Source: JAHQVI01 sp050330195 (lineage in GTDB: Bacteria; Pseudomonadota; Alphaproteobacteria; Rhizobiales; Rhodomicrobiaceae). From it: DNA of 64,000 bases. A program made the position numbers and the translations under genes. The stretch is taken from contig JBHJOB010000009.1 of NCBI GenBank assembly GCA_050330195.1, positions 36,926 to 100,925 of the forward strand, written 5' to 3'. The number at the start of each line of letters is the position of its first letter. The stretch's first letter is position 1. This document shows, in pieces, positions 16,134 through 25,010 of the stretch. The notes beneath the pieces were generated by a model that was not told the origin of the DNA, did no database searches, and saw only the letters and a program-made list of their open reading frames with translations.

Positions 16134-17816
16134 ATGGCACACCGCAACGATGAAAACGAGTTCGTGTTCCTGCCGCTCGGCGGGGTCGGCGAAATCGGCA
16201 TGAATGTCTATCTCTACGGGCTCGGGCCGGCGCGACGCCGCAAGTGGCTGCTCGTCGATCTCGGCGTCACTTTTCCCGATGACCGCGAGGCCGGCGTTGA
16301 TCTCGTTTTCCCGGACCTGCGTTTCATCGAGGAGGAACGCGCCAATCTCGCCGGTATTCTTCTCACCCATGCGCATGAGGACCATTACGGGGCGGTTGCG
16401 GAAATGTGGCCGCGCCTGACCTGTCCGGTTTACGGCACACGATTCACGCTGGCCATGCTGAAGGAAAAGCTGGACGAAACGCCGTGGCGCAAGGATGTGC
16501 CGCTGCATGAGATCCCGCATGGCGGGCGCGTCAATATCGGACCGTTCGATGTCGAGCTGATCAACATGGCGCATTCGATCCCCGACACCAGCGCCGTCGC
16601 GATCCGGACCGAACTCGGCACGGTCCTGCATTCGGCCGACTGGAAACTGGACGAAAATCCGGGCGTAGGGCTTGCAACCGACGTTGAAAAGCTGCGCCGT
16701 CTCGGCGATGAGGGCGTCGATGTGCTGGTTTGCGATAGCACCAATATTCTCGGCAAGGGCGTCACCGCCTCGGAAAAAGAGGTCCATGCCTCGTTGACGC
16801 AGATCATCAAGCGGGCCCGCGGGCGGGTCGCGATCACGAGCTTTGCCTCCAGCGTCGGGCGCTTGCTGAACGTTGCCCGTGCCGCCGATGCCGCGGACCG
16901 CCATCTCGTGCTGGTCGGCCGTTCCATGCACCGCATCGTGGATCTGGCGAAGGAAAACGGTCTGTGGCCGGAGAATCTGAAGACGCTCGGTGAGCAGGAT
17001 TTCCACCATCTCCCGGTGGAAAGCGTCGTCGCGCTGGTGACGGGCAGTCAGGGCGAAACGCGCGCCGCTCTCGCACGGATTGCCGAAGAGCAGCATCCGA
17101 ATGTGAAGCTGCGCCACGGTGATATGGTGATCTTTTCCGCGCGCGCCATTCCGGGCAATGAATCCGCGATCATCCGCATCCAGAACAAGCTTGCCGATCT
17201 CGGCGTGGATATCATGACCGAATGGGCCGATGGGCCGATCCATACGTCCGGCCATCCGAGGCAGGGGGAGGTCAAGCAGCTCTATGAATGGGTGCGGCCG
17301 AAGACGCTCATTCCCATGCATGGCGAGCCGCGCCATCTGGAAACGCACGTAGCATTCGCACGCGAACATGGCATCGAGGCGTTGTCCAAGGTGCGCAACG
17401 GCTCGATCGTCAAGCTGCTGCCCGGCGAAGCCGGAATCATAGACGATGCGCCGGTCGGGCGGATTTATCGCGATGGCGATCTGCTCATCCCCGATGGCGA
17501 CGATTGTGTGCGGGAGCGGCGCAAATCCAGCTTTGTCGGCAGCGCGACGGTATCTGTCGTCATCTCGCGGGGAGGCGAAATCGTCGTCGATCCCACGGCG
17601 GCGCTGGTGGGAATTCCCAAGGTTGCCGCGAATGGCGAAACATTCCATGAAATCGCCGAAAAGGCGGCAATCGGCGCTATCGAGGGCATTCCGCGCGCGC
17701 GCCGCAAGAGTGCCGAACTGGTCGGCGAGGCCGTCCGCAAGGCCGTGCGCGCCGCCATCAATGCCGCCTGGGGCAAGAAGCCCATATGCAATGTGCTGGT
17801 TTCCGTTGTTAAATAG
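16134..17816 (+). CDS. rnj: Ribonuclease J
   Basis: 560 residues from the ATG at 16134, which has GGAG seven bases upstream. It is a metallo-beta-lactamase/beta-CASP RNase with endonuclease and 5' to 3' exonuclease activity in mRNA decay and rRNA processing. Motifs: LGGVGEIGMNVYLYG, the metal site THAHEDHYGA, HSIPDTSAVAI, DSTNILGKG, the beta-CASP segment ITSFASSVGRLLNVA, ASGSQGE-like VTGSQGETRAALAR, and HTSGHPRQGEVKQLYEWVRPKTLIPMHGE. The position after birA and before mce is conserved in related genomes. Confidence 0.95.
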   Translation: MAHRNDENEFVFLPLGGVGEIGMNVYLYGLGPARRRKWLLVDLGVTFPDDREAGVDLVFPDLRFIEEERANLAGILLTHAHEDHYGAVAEMWPRLTCPVYGTRFTLAMLKEKLDETPWRKDVPLHEIPHGGRVNIGPFDVELINMAHSIPDTSAVAIRTELGTVLHSADWKLDENPGVGLATDVEKLRRLGDEGVDVLVCDSTNILGKGVTASEKEVHASLTQIIKRARGRVAITSFASSVGRLLNVARAADAADRHLVLVGRSMHRIVDLAKENGLWPENLKTLGEQDFHHLPVESVVALVTGSQGETRAALARIAEEQHPNVKLRHGDMVIFSARAIPGNESAIIRIQNKLADLGVDIMTEWADGPIHTSGHPRQGEVKQLYEWVRPKTLIPMHGEPRHLETHVAFAREHGIEALSKVRNGSIVKLLPGEAGIIDDAPVGRIYRDGDLLIPDGDDCVRERRKSSFVGSATVSVVISRGGEIVVDPTAALVGIPKVAANGETFHEIAEKAAIGAIEGIPRARRKSAELVGEAVRKAVRAAINAAWGKKPICNVLVSVVK

Positions 17817-17848
17817 GTCTCAAAAGCGCTGCGGTGCTTCGGCTTTGT

Positions 17849-17909
17849 CGAAATCCCCACGAAGGCGGGGATCTTGCAGCTAGGGATCCCCGCCTTCGTG
17901 GGGATTTCG
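17849..17909. repeat. Perfect 25-bp inverted repeat between rnj and mce
   Basis: Left arm CGAAATCCCCACGAAGGCGG plus GGATC (17849-17873), an 11-base spacer, and an exact reverse complement (17885-17909). The arms are too long and the tract after them not U-rich enough for a standard terminator, although the transcript would form a very stable hairpin between rnj and mce. A diverged relative with one matching arm lies at 32497-32568, so this is probably a dispersed REP-type element. Confidence 0.85.
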
Positions 17910-17930
17910 CAGAGAGAAATGTCAGCTCCG

Positions 17931-17946
17931 AAAGGAGGCCGGTTTG
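17931..17946 (+). promoter_or_regulatory. Ribosome binding site that fixes the mce TTG start
   Basis: AAAGGAGG at 17931-17938 followed by five bases and TTG. There is no ATG or GTG nearby that gives the conserved N-terminus, so the strong Shine-Dalgarno decides the TTG start. Confidence 0.8.
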
Positions 17947-18348
17947 ATCGGACGCCTGAACCATGTCGCTATCGCCGTGCCGGATTTGCGGCTTGCCGCG
18001 GAAACCTACAGATCGATGCTCGGCGCGACGCTGTCAGAGGCGGCACCGCAACCTGATCATGGCGTGACGACGATCTTCGTCGAGTTGCCCAATACCAAGA
18101 TCGAGCTGCTCGAGCCGCTTGGCGAGGATTCGCCGATCGCGAAATTTCTGGAACGCAATCCGTCTGGCGGCATTCATCACATCTGTTACGAGGTGGACGA
18201 CATCCACGCGGCAGCCAGGCGGCTCGTCGAGCAGGGCGCGCGCATCCTCGGCGATGGCGAGCCGAAGATCGGGGCGCACGGCAAGCCCGTTCTGTTCCTG
18301 CATCCGAAGGATTTTTGCGGCACGCTGACAGAGCTTGAGCAGGCGTAA
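17944..18348 (+). CDS. mce: Methylmalonyl-CoA epimerase
   Basis: 134 residues, vicinal-oxygen-chelate fold. It interconverts the (R) and (S) forms of methylmalonyl-CoA in propionyl-CoA degradation. Visible family features: IGRLNHVAIAVPDLRLAAETYRSMLGA with the first metal-binding His, TTIFVELPNTKIELLEPLG with the metal-binding Glu, GGIHHICYEVDDI with the second His pair, and KPVLFLHPKDFCGTLTELEQ. The TTG start is supported by the perfect AAAGGAGG. It follows a palindromic repeat downstream of rnj and precedes a DUF1467 gene by 16 bases. Confidence 0.95.
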   Translation: MIGRLNHVAIAVPDLRLAAETYRSMLGATLSEAAPQPDHGVTTIFVELPNTKIELLEPLGEDSPIAKFLERNPSGGIHHICYEVDDIHAAARRLVEQGARILGDGEPKIGAHGKPVLFLHPKDFCGTLTELEQA

Positions 18349-18364
18349 CTGCGGAGGGAATCTC

Positions 18365-18622
18365 ATGAGCCTGCCAATATCATTCGGCATCTATTTCATC
18401 TGCTGGTGGTTGGCCTTCTTCATCATGCTGCCGATTGGCGTGCGCACGCATTCCGACGCCGATTCCGTCGAGCCCGGAACCGCGGACAGTGCGCCGATCG
18501 CGGCCAATCTGTGGCTCAAGGCGCTGGGCGCCACGGTGCTGAGCGCGGTCATCTTCGCTGTGGTGTATGTGGTGGTTGAATACCGGCTGATCCCGCTCGA
18601 CAAGGTGCCGATGTCACTCTGA
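18365..18622 (+). CDS. DUF1467 family membrane protein
   Basis: 85 residues with two transmembrane helices: SFGIYFICWWLAFFIMLPIGV at the N-terminus and LGATVLSAVIFAVVYVVVEY toward the C-terminus, joined by an acidic loop. The N-terminal pattern (IYFICWWLAFFIMLPIGVRTHS) is the DUF1467 signature seen next to mce in alphaproteobacteria. The ATG at 18365 follows GGAGGGAATCTC. Function unknown. Confidence 0.9.
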   Translation: MSLPISFGIYFICWWLAFFIMLPIGVRTHSDADSVEPGTADSAPIAANLWLKALGATVLSAVIFAVVYVVVEYRLIPLDKVPMSL

Positions 18623-18673
18623 CGCCCGGATTGGCGCACGCTGATCCTCCCGTGGCAACCGGGTAGGGAGCCG

Positions 18674-19681
18674 ATGAACGGCGGTGTCGCGGTTCTTTTG
18701 CGCGGATTGAGAATGGTTTCAGACGATCCTCCCGGCAGACACCGCCGCGCATTTACGCTGATGGCATTGCTGCGCGCTCCTCTTGCCCGTCAGGCCCGCC
18801 GGTTTCTTTATGCCGACGGCTTACCCCATATGGACTTCGTCGCACCCGAAGGCGAACCGGCGCTCGTGCCATCGGATTCGATTTCCTGGCGGGTCTTCAA
18901 GAACCCCGTAACGTTGTTCATCGGCGGGATAGCAGCCGTGGTGCTCGAACTGGCCGAGCCGCGCGTGCGCAGCGGCGTCTGGAACCACACGACATTCCGG
19001 ACCGATCCGGTGCGCCGGCTGCGGCGCACGGCGCTGGCGGCGATGATGACCGTTTACGGCGCGCGCAGCCGGGCGGAAGCCATGATCGCCGGTGTCCGCC
19101 GGATGCACGAGCGCGTCAGCGGCGTCACGCCGGAGGGCGCACCTTATCGCGCCACGGACCCGGAGTTGCTCGACTGGGTTCACGCGACCGCGTCCTTCGG
19201 CTTTCTCGAAGCTTATCGCGCTTACGCGCGGCCGCTGGAAGACGGGGCCGCCGCACGCTATTATGCGGAAGGACGGGCGGCGGCGGAGCTTTATGGGGCG
19301 ACTGGCGCGCCCGCCTCGGAAACGGAACTGGAGGCGTTGTTTGCCCGCATGGCCCCGACGCTGGAGACCTCGCCGATCATATTCGAGTTTCTGCGGATCA
19401 TGCGCCGCGCGGCCGTCCTGCCAACAGGGGCAAGACCTGCTCAGGGAATGCTGATCCGCGCCGGGATTGAAACGCTTCCCGCCTGGGTGCGCGAATGCCT
19501 TGGGCTGGAGGCTGGCTGGCGTCTTGCCGTATGGGAGCGTAAATTGGTGACGGCTGCGGCGCGTCTTGCCGACCGGATGCCGCTGGAGGGGACACCGCCC
19601 TTGGACGCCTGCCGTCGCCTCGGGCTTGCCGAAGATTATCTGTTCGCGGATCGCAATCACGGAGCATATCGTCATGGCTGA
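18674..19681 (+). CDS. Oxygenase MpaB family (DUF2236) protein
   Basis: 335 residues, all-alpha, no signal peptide. Recognised by the DUF2236 pattern: SDSISWRVFKNPVTLFIGGIAAVVLELAEPRVRSGVWNHTTFRTDPVRRLRRT, then GVTPEGAPYRATDPELLDWVHATASFGFLEAYRAYA with the conserved histidine. Relatives include the fungal mycophenolate oxygenase MpaB and the latex-clearing protein Lcp, both haem or metal-dependent oxygenases. Substrate cannot be predicted. GGGAG precedes the ATG. In related genomes proS usually follows DUF1467, so this position marks a rearrangement. Confidence 0.85.
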   Translation: MNGGVAVLLRGLRMVSDDPPGRHRRAFTLMALLRAPLARQARRFLYADGLPHMDFVAPEGEPALVPSDSISWRVFKNPVTLFIGGIAAVVLELAEPRVRSGVWNHTTFRTDPVRRLRRTALAAMMTVYGARSRAEAMIAGVRRMHERVSGVTPEGAPYRATDPELLDWVHATASFGFLEAYRAYARPLEDGAAARYYAEGRAAAELYGATGAPASETELEALFARMAPTLETSPIIFEFLRIMRRAAVLPTGARPAQGMLIRAGIETLPAWVRECLGLEAGWRLAVWERKLVTAAARLADRMPLEGTPPLDACRRLGLAEDYLFADRNHGAYRHG

Positions 19682-19705
19682 CATCATCCCTGCGGACACG
19701 CCGCG

Positions 19706-20221
19706 ATGAGCCCTCCGGTCTTCGGCATCACCGGCTGGAAGAATTCCGGCAAGACGACGCTGACCGCGCGTCTCATCGCCGAGTTCACGGCGCGCGGCTT
19801 CAAGGTTGCAGCCGTCAAACATGCTCATCACGGTTTCGACGTCGATCAGCCGGGACGCGATTCGCACAAGTTCAGGGAAGCGGGCGCACAGGAAGTCGCC
19901 ATCGGTTCGGCCAAGCGCGTCGCCATCATGCGGGAGTTGCGCGAGGAGGACGAACCGGAACTGGACGACATCGTTGCGCGGCTCGACGGCCCGGATCTGG
20001 TGCTGGTGGAAGGCTACAAGAGAAACGGACACGCGAAGATTGAGGTGCGCCGTCGTGAGTCGATCCAGCACGATCCCCTCGCCGGACGGATCGGGGGCGT
20101 CGTGGCGGTGGCGAGCGATCATGATACGGATAGCGGCGGACTGCCGCTTTTTGCGCTCGACGACATCGCCGCGATGGCCGATTTCATCGCCAGCCATCTG
20201 GGCTTGCGGGAGACGAAATGA
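19706..20221 (+). CDS. mobB: Molybdopterin-guanine dinucleotide biosynthesis protein B
   Basis: 171 residues, P-loop GTPase with Walker A GWKNSGKTTL at the N-terminus. Further family segments: VAAVKHAHHGFDVDQPGRDSHKFREAGAQEVAIGS and DLVLVEGYKRNGHAKIEV. MobB assists MobA in forming the bis-MGD cofactor. No mobA, moa or molybdoenzyme genes are in this window, so it is an isolated cofactor gene here. It starts 24 bases after the MpaB-like gene with a weak Shine-Dalgarno. Confidence 0.93.
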   Translation: MSPPVFGITGWKNSGKTTLTARLIAEFTARGFKVAAVKHAHHGFDVDQPGRDSHKFREAGAQEVAIGSAKRVAIMRELREEDEPELDDIVARLDGPDLVLVEGYKRNGHAKIEVRRRESIQHDPLAGRIGGVVAVASDHDTDSGGLPLFALDDIAAMADFIASHLGLRETK

Positions 20222-20355
20222 CCGCATGATGGGTGTCGCGCCTTCAATCCATCTTCCAACTCAGCCGCTCACCAATGTTTGAGCCGCACGTGAAGCAAAT
20301 CGGGGCAAAGTTCCGAAGAAAGCCGGATGCGGCCCCGACGATGGAGACATTTCGA

Positions 20356-21156
20356 ATGCGCGCAGCTTTTTCATTCGCTCTTGCAGTCCTGGCGGCATCG
20401 CCGGCCGGAGCCTGCGGGGTGAAGACCGACTGTCAGCTCGGCGAGCGCAGCTACCGCCTTCACATGCCCGAGCGCAAAAATTCCGATCCGGTTGGCGCCA
20501 TCATCTTCGCGCATGGCTACAAGGGCAGCGCCGCGGGCACGATGAGCGACAAATCGCTTCTGATGCTTGCCGACGAGCTTGGCGTGGCGCTCGTTGCCGC
20601 GCGCTCCACCGATCAGGACTGGCAGCTTCCCGGCCGTCCGCGTCAGACCGGCAATACGGGCGAGATCGAGTTCGCTTATTTCCGCCGTCTCATCGAGGAA
20701 CTGAAGACGCGCCACGGCATCGATCCCGGCAAGCTGCTGCTGACCGGCTTTTCCGCCGGCGGGATGCTGATCTGGAATCTGGCCTGCAATATGGGCGGCA
20801 GTTTTGCCGGTCTTGCGCCTGTTGCCGGGACGTTCTGGGCGCCCATGCCGGAGAGTTGCAAAACGCCGCCGGCCAATCTCATCCATTATCACGGCACGGC
20901 GGACAAGATGGTGCCGCTTGCCGGACGCGCCATCGCCGACACGAAACAGGGCGACGTGTCCGACGCTCTGGCGTTGGCGATCAAGGGCGGCGGTTTCGGC
21001 GCGCCTGAGCCTGTTGAGGCAGTGGGGCTGGAATGTCAGCGCCGGACCAATCCGGACGGCAAAATTCTGGAATTCTGCACACATGGCGGCGGTCACAGTT
21101 ACAAAGCGGACTACATCCGCCGCGCCTGGCGTGTTCTCGGCATTGCCAGCCGCTGA
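20356..21156 (+). CDS. Secreted PHB-depolymerase/feruloyl-esterase-like hydrolase (LpqC family)
   Basis: 266 residues from the ATG at 20356, chosen because TGGAGA lies 8 bases upstream; ATGs at 20341 and 20275 are alternatives. A signal peptide is evident (MRAAFSFALAVLAASPAGA). The alpha/beta-hydrolase core shows PVGAIIFAHGYKGSA, the nucleophile elbow LLTGFSAGGMLIWNLACNMG, the acid region LIHYHGTADKMVPL and the catalytic His in HGGGHSYKADYI. It is similar to polyhydroxybutyrate depolymerase family esterases; whether it acts on PHB oligomers or plant esters is not decidable. Confidence 0.85.
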   Translation: MRAAFSFALAVLAASPAGACGVKTDCQLGERSYRLHMPERKNSDPVGAIIFAHGYKGSAAGTMSDKSLLMLADELGVALVAARSTDQDWQLPGRPRQTGNTGEIEFAYFRRLIEELKTRHGIDPGKLLLTGFSAGGMLIWNLACNMGGSFAGLAPVAGTFWAPMPESCKTPPANLIHYHGTADKMVPLAGRAIADTKQGDVSDALALAIKGGGFGAPEPVEAVGLECQRRTNPDGKILEFCTHGGGHSYKADYIRRAWRVLGIASR

Positions 21157-21276
21157 CGATTGATTGCCCCACTGGGGCACTGACAAGCCTTGCAAGCCCG
21201 CATATCTCCGCTAGACTCCAGATTGAACCAAGGGGTGAAAAGGCTCGGGGACGACGAGCCTTAAAGGGAGATGTAA

Positions 21277-22275
21277 ATGAAAGCGGTGCTCAGCAAAGTG
21301 CCTGGCGGAACGGAAACGCTGGTTCTTGAAGACATTGCCGATCCGGCGCCGGGCGCGGGCGAAGTCGTTCTCGACATCAGGGCCTGCGGCGTCAACTATC
21401 CGGACAGCCTCATCATTCGCGACATGTACCAGTTCAAACCGGAACGCCCGTTTTCGCCGGGCGGCGAGGTGAGCGGCATCGTCTCGGCGGTCGGCGACGG
21501 GGTGACGGCGTTGAAGGAAGGCGACCGGGTGATCGGATCTGTCGGCTGGGGCGGAATGGCGGAGAAGGTCAAGGTCGACGCAAGGCGCTGCATACCGATC
21601 CCCGAGACGATGCCATTCGATCATGCCGCCGCCTTCATCATGACCTATGGCACCTCTTATTATGGACTGAAGCAGCGCGGTCAATTGGCTGGCGGCGAGA
21701 CGCTGCTGGTGCTTGGCGCGGCTGGCGGCGTCGGTCTGGCGGCGGTCGAGCTCGGCAAGATCATGGGCGCGCGTGTGATCGCGGCGGTGTCGTCGGAGGA
21801 CAAGCTGGCGCTGGCGAAAGCGCATGGAGCGGATGACGGCGTGATCTATCCCTCCGGTCCGTTCGACAAGGATGGCGAGAAAGCGCTGCGGGATCTTTTC
21901 AAGACCGCCTGCGGGGAGAGTGGCGCGAATGTGATCTACGATCCCGTCGGCGGCGCTTACACGGAGGCGTCCTTGCGCGTGGTAGCGTGGGAAGGCCGTT
22001 TGCTCGTCATTGGTTTCCCGGCCGGTATTCCGAAATTGCCGCTCAATCTGACGTTGCTGAAATCCTGTCAGATCGTCGGGGTGTTCTGGGGCGAGTGGGT
22101 CCGCCGCTTTCCTCAGGAAAACGCGGAAAATGTCCGTGAACTGCTGACCTTCTACACCCAGGGCAAGATCAAGCCGACCGTGTCCGAAACCTTCCCGCTG
22201 GAGCGCGCGGGCGAGGCGATCGACTGGCTCGCCGGGCGCAAGGCGATGGGCAAGGTCGTCGTGACGATGACGTGA
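21277..22275 (+). CDS. NADPH:quinone oxidoreductase family protein (zinc-free MDR)
   Basis: 332 residues of the medium-chain dehydrogenase/reductase superfamily, quinone oxidoreductase branch. N-terminal barrel: GAGEVVLDIRACGVNYPDSLIIRDMYQFKPERPFSPGGEVSGIV. The Rossmann domain has the cofactor loop LLVLGAAGGVGLAAVELGKIMGARVIA, and the C-terminal segment GKIKPTVSETFPLERAGEAIDWLAGRKAMGKVVV. The structural and catalytic zinc ligands of alcohol dehydrogenases are missing, as expected. GGGAG precedes the ATG. The stop overlaps the GTG of the next gene by 4 bases. Confidence 0.9.
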   Translation: MKAVLSKVPGGTETLVLEDIADPAPGAGEVVLDIRACGVNYPDSLIIRDMYQFKPERPFSPGGEVSGIVSAVGDGVTALKEGDRVIGSVGWGGMAEKVKVDARRCIPIPETMPFDHAAAFIMTYGTSYYGLKQRGQLAGGETLLVLGAAGGVGLAAVELGKIMGARVIAAVSSEDKLALAKAHGADDGVIYPSGPFDKDGEKALRDLFKTACGESGANVIYDPVGGAYTEASLRVVAWEGRLLVIGFPAGIPKLPLNLTLLKSCQIVGVFWGEWVRRFPQENAENVRELLTFYTQGKIKPTVSETFPLERAGEAIDWLAGRKAMGKVVVTMT

Positions 22276-22772
22276 CAGAGGCAAGCCGGAAAGGTTTCGT
22301 GACCGAAAATCTCACCAATATCGGCGTCATATCCGACACGCACGGGCTTTTGCGGCCGCAAGCCGCCAAAGCCCTGCGCGGGTCGGAACTGATCCTTCAT
22401 GCTGGCGATGTTGGGGAGCCGGAAATCCTGGCCGAGTTGCGGGAGATCGCGCCCGTCATGGCGGTTCGCGGCAATGTCGATTACGGAGGCTGGGCGAACA
22501 AGTTGCCGATGACCGAGGATCTGACCGTTGGCGCTTCCCGCGTGCATATGCTCCATATTCTGGCGGATCTCGCCGTCGATCCTGCCGCGGCGGGCATCGG
22601 CATGGTGATCTACGGTCACAGCCACAAGCCGGAAATCGCCTTGCGGAACGGCGTGACCTATTTCAATCCAGGTAGCGCGGGACCGCGCCGCTTTAAGCTG
22701 CCGATCACGCTGGGCCGCATCCGTGTCGTCGAGGGTAGGCTGGAGCCGGAACTTGTCGAACTCGAACCATAA
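22272..22772 (+). CDS. Metallophosphoesterase, YfcE/MJ0936 family
   Basis: 166 residues from a GTG that overlaps the upstream stop (GTGA). A second in-frame GTG at 22299 with GGAAAGG upstream is an alternative. Metal-binding motifs of calcineurin-like phosphodiesterases are present: GVISDTHG, LILHAGDVG, VRGNVD, VIYGHSHKP and FNPGSAGPRR. Family members hydrolyse phosphodiesters such as cyclic nucleotides or bis-pNPP in vitro; the natural substrate is unknown. Probably cotranscribed with the quinone oxidoreductase. Confidence 0.9.
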   Translation: MTEASRKGFVTENLTNIGVISDTHGLLRPQAAKALRGSELILHAGDVGEPEILAELREIAPVMAVRGNVDYGGWANKLPMTEDLTVGASRVHMLHILADLAVDPAAAGIGMVIYGHSHKPEIALRNGVTYFNPGSAGPRRFKLPITLGRIRVVEGRLEPELVELEP

Positions 22773-22836
22773 AAGCTCCGCATATCAAACTGATGCGCGG
22801 ATGGCACAGACCGCGCATCCACCAAGGAATTTTTCG

Positions 22837-22851
22837 CAACTTTAAGTTGTG
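22837..22851 (+). promoter_or_regulatory. Imperfect palindrome upstream of outer-membrane gene, shared with 26952-26966
   Basis: CAACTTTAAGTTGTG, with half sites CAACTT and AAGTTG around one base. The same 15-mer with one change (CAACCTTAAGTTGTG) occurs on the other strand upstream of the second outer-membrane barrel gene. Distance to the TTG start is 59 bases. It may be an operator or promoter element common to both genes. Confidence 0.4.
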
Positions 22852-22910
22852 ATTCGTGGCGACTCCGGGCAGTTTGCGTGTTGATGGCAAACCAACCCCG
22901 GAGGCATCGC

Positions 22911-24182
22911 TTGCGCATTCCCGTTTTTCGCGCCCTGGCTGCATTTGCGGTTCTCTGCGCAACTGCCGCCAGCCTGTCCGCGCAGCAGAGTGCCGGTCGC
23001 TTTCAAGGCGCATCCGTGGATGAGAGCGCCAAAAAGCTCGATGTCGGCGCTCCGAAGCAGGACCTGTCCGCCCTTGGTCACGTGCTGGCGCCCGGCATCC
23101 TGTTTTCTCCGACGATTACTATGGAAGCCGGCTTCAACTCCAATCCGGATGAATTTTTCTCGGGCGCTGAAGGCTCGCCCTACGGGCTGACCAACTCCAC
23201 GAATGTCATCGGCTTCCTCGGCGATCAGGGCGCCACGACACTGACCCTGCGCACGACCTTCCTGCAATATAGCGGCGACATCATCGACAATCGCCGCTGG
23301 GATGCCGGTGCGGCGCTGGACAATGCCTATACGCTGGCGCCCGGCACGCTGGCGACTTTCGGCATCTATTATCTGCGCGATGAACTGTCTCTCGTGGCGA
23401 GCGACAATAGCGGCGCTTACGGCCAGCTTGCCTTCCGCGAGGACGGCTTCGAGACCTTCGTTCGTCTGAAGACCGACCAGATCGACTATCTCGGCTCGGT
23501 CGCCAACGCCTCGCTTACGCCGACACAACTCCTTCTGATTCAGCCGTCACAGTTCAATTTCCACCGGATCGAGGGGGCGTCCGGTTTCATCTTCGGTCCG
23601 CAGGCGCGGATCGGCTTTTACGGTGAGCTTGGCGGCGCCAACCTCGATTATTACGATCAGGCCGTGGAAAACATTCTGGACCGGGACGCGACGGAGATCT
23701 GGGGCATCACCGGAATGCGATTCAACCTGCATCCGACCCTGACATTCGATGCCGGCTGGCGGCTCAATGTCCGGCAGGTCGAGGATAAATCCGTCGACAA
23801 TCAGACAACGAGCTTTTTCGATGGCAGCCTGACCTGGACGCCCATGCCGACATTCAGCCTGAGAGCGGAGATCGACCGCACCTTCGCTGAACCGGCCAGC
23901 ACCTTCGCAATCATGACCGACAAGATCCATTACGGCATGTCGGCAGCCTACCAGTTACGGCCCGATCTGCAGATCGGCGGGGCGCTCAGACACGATCAGA
24001 AAGAACAGATCGGCGATATTTACGATTATCACGAAACGGAGGTTTCGCTCTCGCTCAGCTATCAGTGGAACGAGAAGACGATGATTTATGGGCTGGCCCT
24101 GCATGAGTTGGTCGAGGAACAAACGACCGGGCAGAGCTCGGAGAAGTTCCAGATCGGCGCCGGAACGCGGATGAAGTTCTAG
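22911..24182 (+). CDS. Outer-membrane beta-barrel protein
   Basis: 423 residues from the TTG at 22911, preferred because GGAGG lies six bases upstream and the product then begins with a compact signal peptide (RIPVFRALAAFAVLCATAASLSA, then QQ). An ATG at 22884 without a Shine-Dalgarno would add nine residues. The mature part has alternating polar and aromatic strands and ends in Phe (GAGTRMKF), the usual outer-membrane barrel signature. Early residues (PTITMEAGFNSNP) resemble outer-membrane proteins of the BBP2/EpsL type seen near polysaccharide genes, but no such genes are adjacent. Function unknown. A hairpin follows the stop. Confidence 0.75.
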   Translation: MRIPVFRALAAFAVLCATAASLSAQQSAGRFQGASVDESAKKLDVGAPKQDLSALGHVLAPGILFSPTITMEAGFNSNPDEFFSGAEGSPYGLTNSTNVIGFLGDQGATTLTLRTTFLQYSGDIIDNRRWDAGAALDNAYTLAPGTLATFGIYYLRDELSLVASDNSGAYGQLAFREDGFETFVRLKTDQIDYLGSVANASLTPTQLLLIQPSQFNFHRIEGASGFIFGPQARIGFYGELGGANLDYYDQAVENILDRDATEIWGITGMRFNLHPTLTFDAGWRLNVRQVEDKSVDNQTTSFFDGSLTWTPMPTFSLRAEIDRTFAEPASTFAIMTDKIHYGMSAAYQLRPDLQIGGALRHDQKEQIGDIYDYHETEVSLSLSYQWNEKTMIYGLALHELVEEQTTGQSSEKFQIGAGTRMKF

Positions 24183-24214
24183 CAGCCTGACCAGCGCGGG
24201 CGCCGCCCGAACGC

Positions 24215-24251
24215 AAGACAGGGCACGAAGGTTTAGTTCGCACCCTGTCTT
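24215..24251 (+). terminator. Stem-loop after the outer-membrane gene
   Basis: Arms AAGACAGGGCACGAA and TTCGCACCCTGTCTT pair at 13 of 15 positions around a short loop, 33 bases after the stop. There is no clear U-run, only TTCCCCTC, so termination strength is uncertain. Confidence 0.5.
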
Positions 24252-24408
24252 CCCCTCATACCGGTCTCGCAACCGGCAAAGGTCTGGTGTCCGGGCGAGA
24301 GCCCCGGGAAAACCTCCGCGTCAAGAACGTTCCTGACCAGAAGAAGTTCTTGAATGAGCCGTGGGGCTCGATTTCCCCGGCAAGCTGCCCTGCAGTGGCA
24401 ATCTTGCG

Positions 24409-24909
24409 TCAGTAGCGGCCGGCTGCCGACTTCGCGATGCCGGACGCATTTGTCGAAGTGCCGCCCGGACCAGCAGAAGCGCCCGTGTTGGCCATGCCCT
24501 TGAAAATGTAGTATTTGCCATCGTTCGTGCGGACCTTCACGAAGCTTGCCGTGAAGCCGTGCGCGCTTGCCGCTCCATTCGTGGCATGTGCGCCGCTGCG
24601 CTGGATGCTGCGCTTCCAGCTTGTTGCTCCGGCGTCGGTCTTGATATTCGTTGCGCTGGAGCCATAGCCGAAGGCTGACTCCCCGGCGGCTCCGGTCTTG
24701 ACTTCAGCACCGGCAATCTCCCTATGCTCCACGCGGAAATTGCCGTCTTGATAGCGATCGCTGTAAGCAAGGATCGCGTTCGCTTCCTGGGACATGATTG
24801 GCGAACCACCTCCTGAACCGCCGCCATAGCCGCCTGCAACAGCAGCGCTGGTGAGAAGGCTGAGGCTTAATGCGCATCCGATAGCGCGCTTCGTTAAGGC
24901 GTAAGGCAT
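24409..24909 (-). CDS. Small secreted Gly/Ala-rich protein
   Basis: 166 residues. The start at 24909 has a perfect AAAGGAGG upstream on the minus strand. A signal peptide (KRAIGCALSLSLLTSAAVA) is followed by a glycine linker (GGYGGGSGGGS) and then a Ser/Thr/Ala/Gly-rich domain with NFRVEHREIAGAEVKTG and the segment HGFTASFVKVRTNDGKYYIFKGMANT. No cysteines in the mature part. Unrecognised. It lies 101 bases downstream of another small exported protein, in the same orientation, and both may be surface or matrix components. Confidence 0.75.
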   Translation of the reverse strand: MPYALTKRAIGCALSLSLLTSAAVAGGYGGGSGGGSPIMSQEANAILAYSDRYQDGNFRVEHREIAGAEVKTGAAGESAFGYGSSATNIKTDAGATSWKRSIQRSGAHATNGAASAHGFTASFVKVRTNDGKYYIFKGMANTGASAGPGGTSTNASGIAKSAAGRY

Positions 24910-25010
24910 GGTTCGGCCTCCTTTGCTGAGGTCGTCGATAAATGTGATCAGATGAGAGGAGGTCTCCAGCGCCATCCGACCGGCGCTGGAGTTAGCGGAT
25001 ATTGTGTCTA

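Noticed and set aside
22884..22911. ATG start at 22884 for the first outer-membrane barrel
   Set aside because: It lacks a ribosome site, whereas TTG at 22911 has GGAGG six bases upstream and yields a compact signal peptide. The ATG remains possible.
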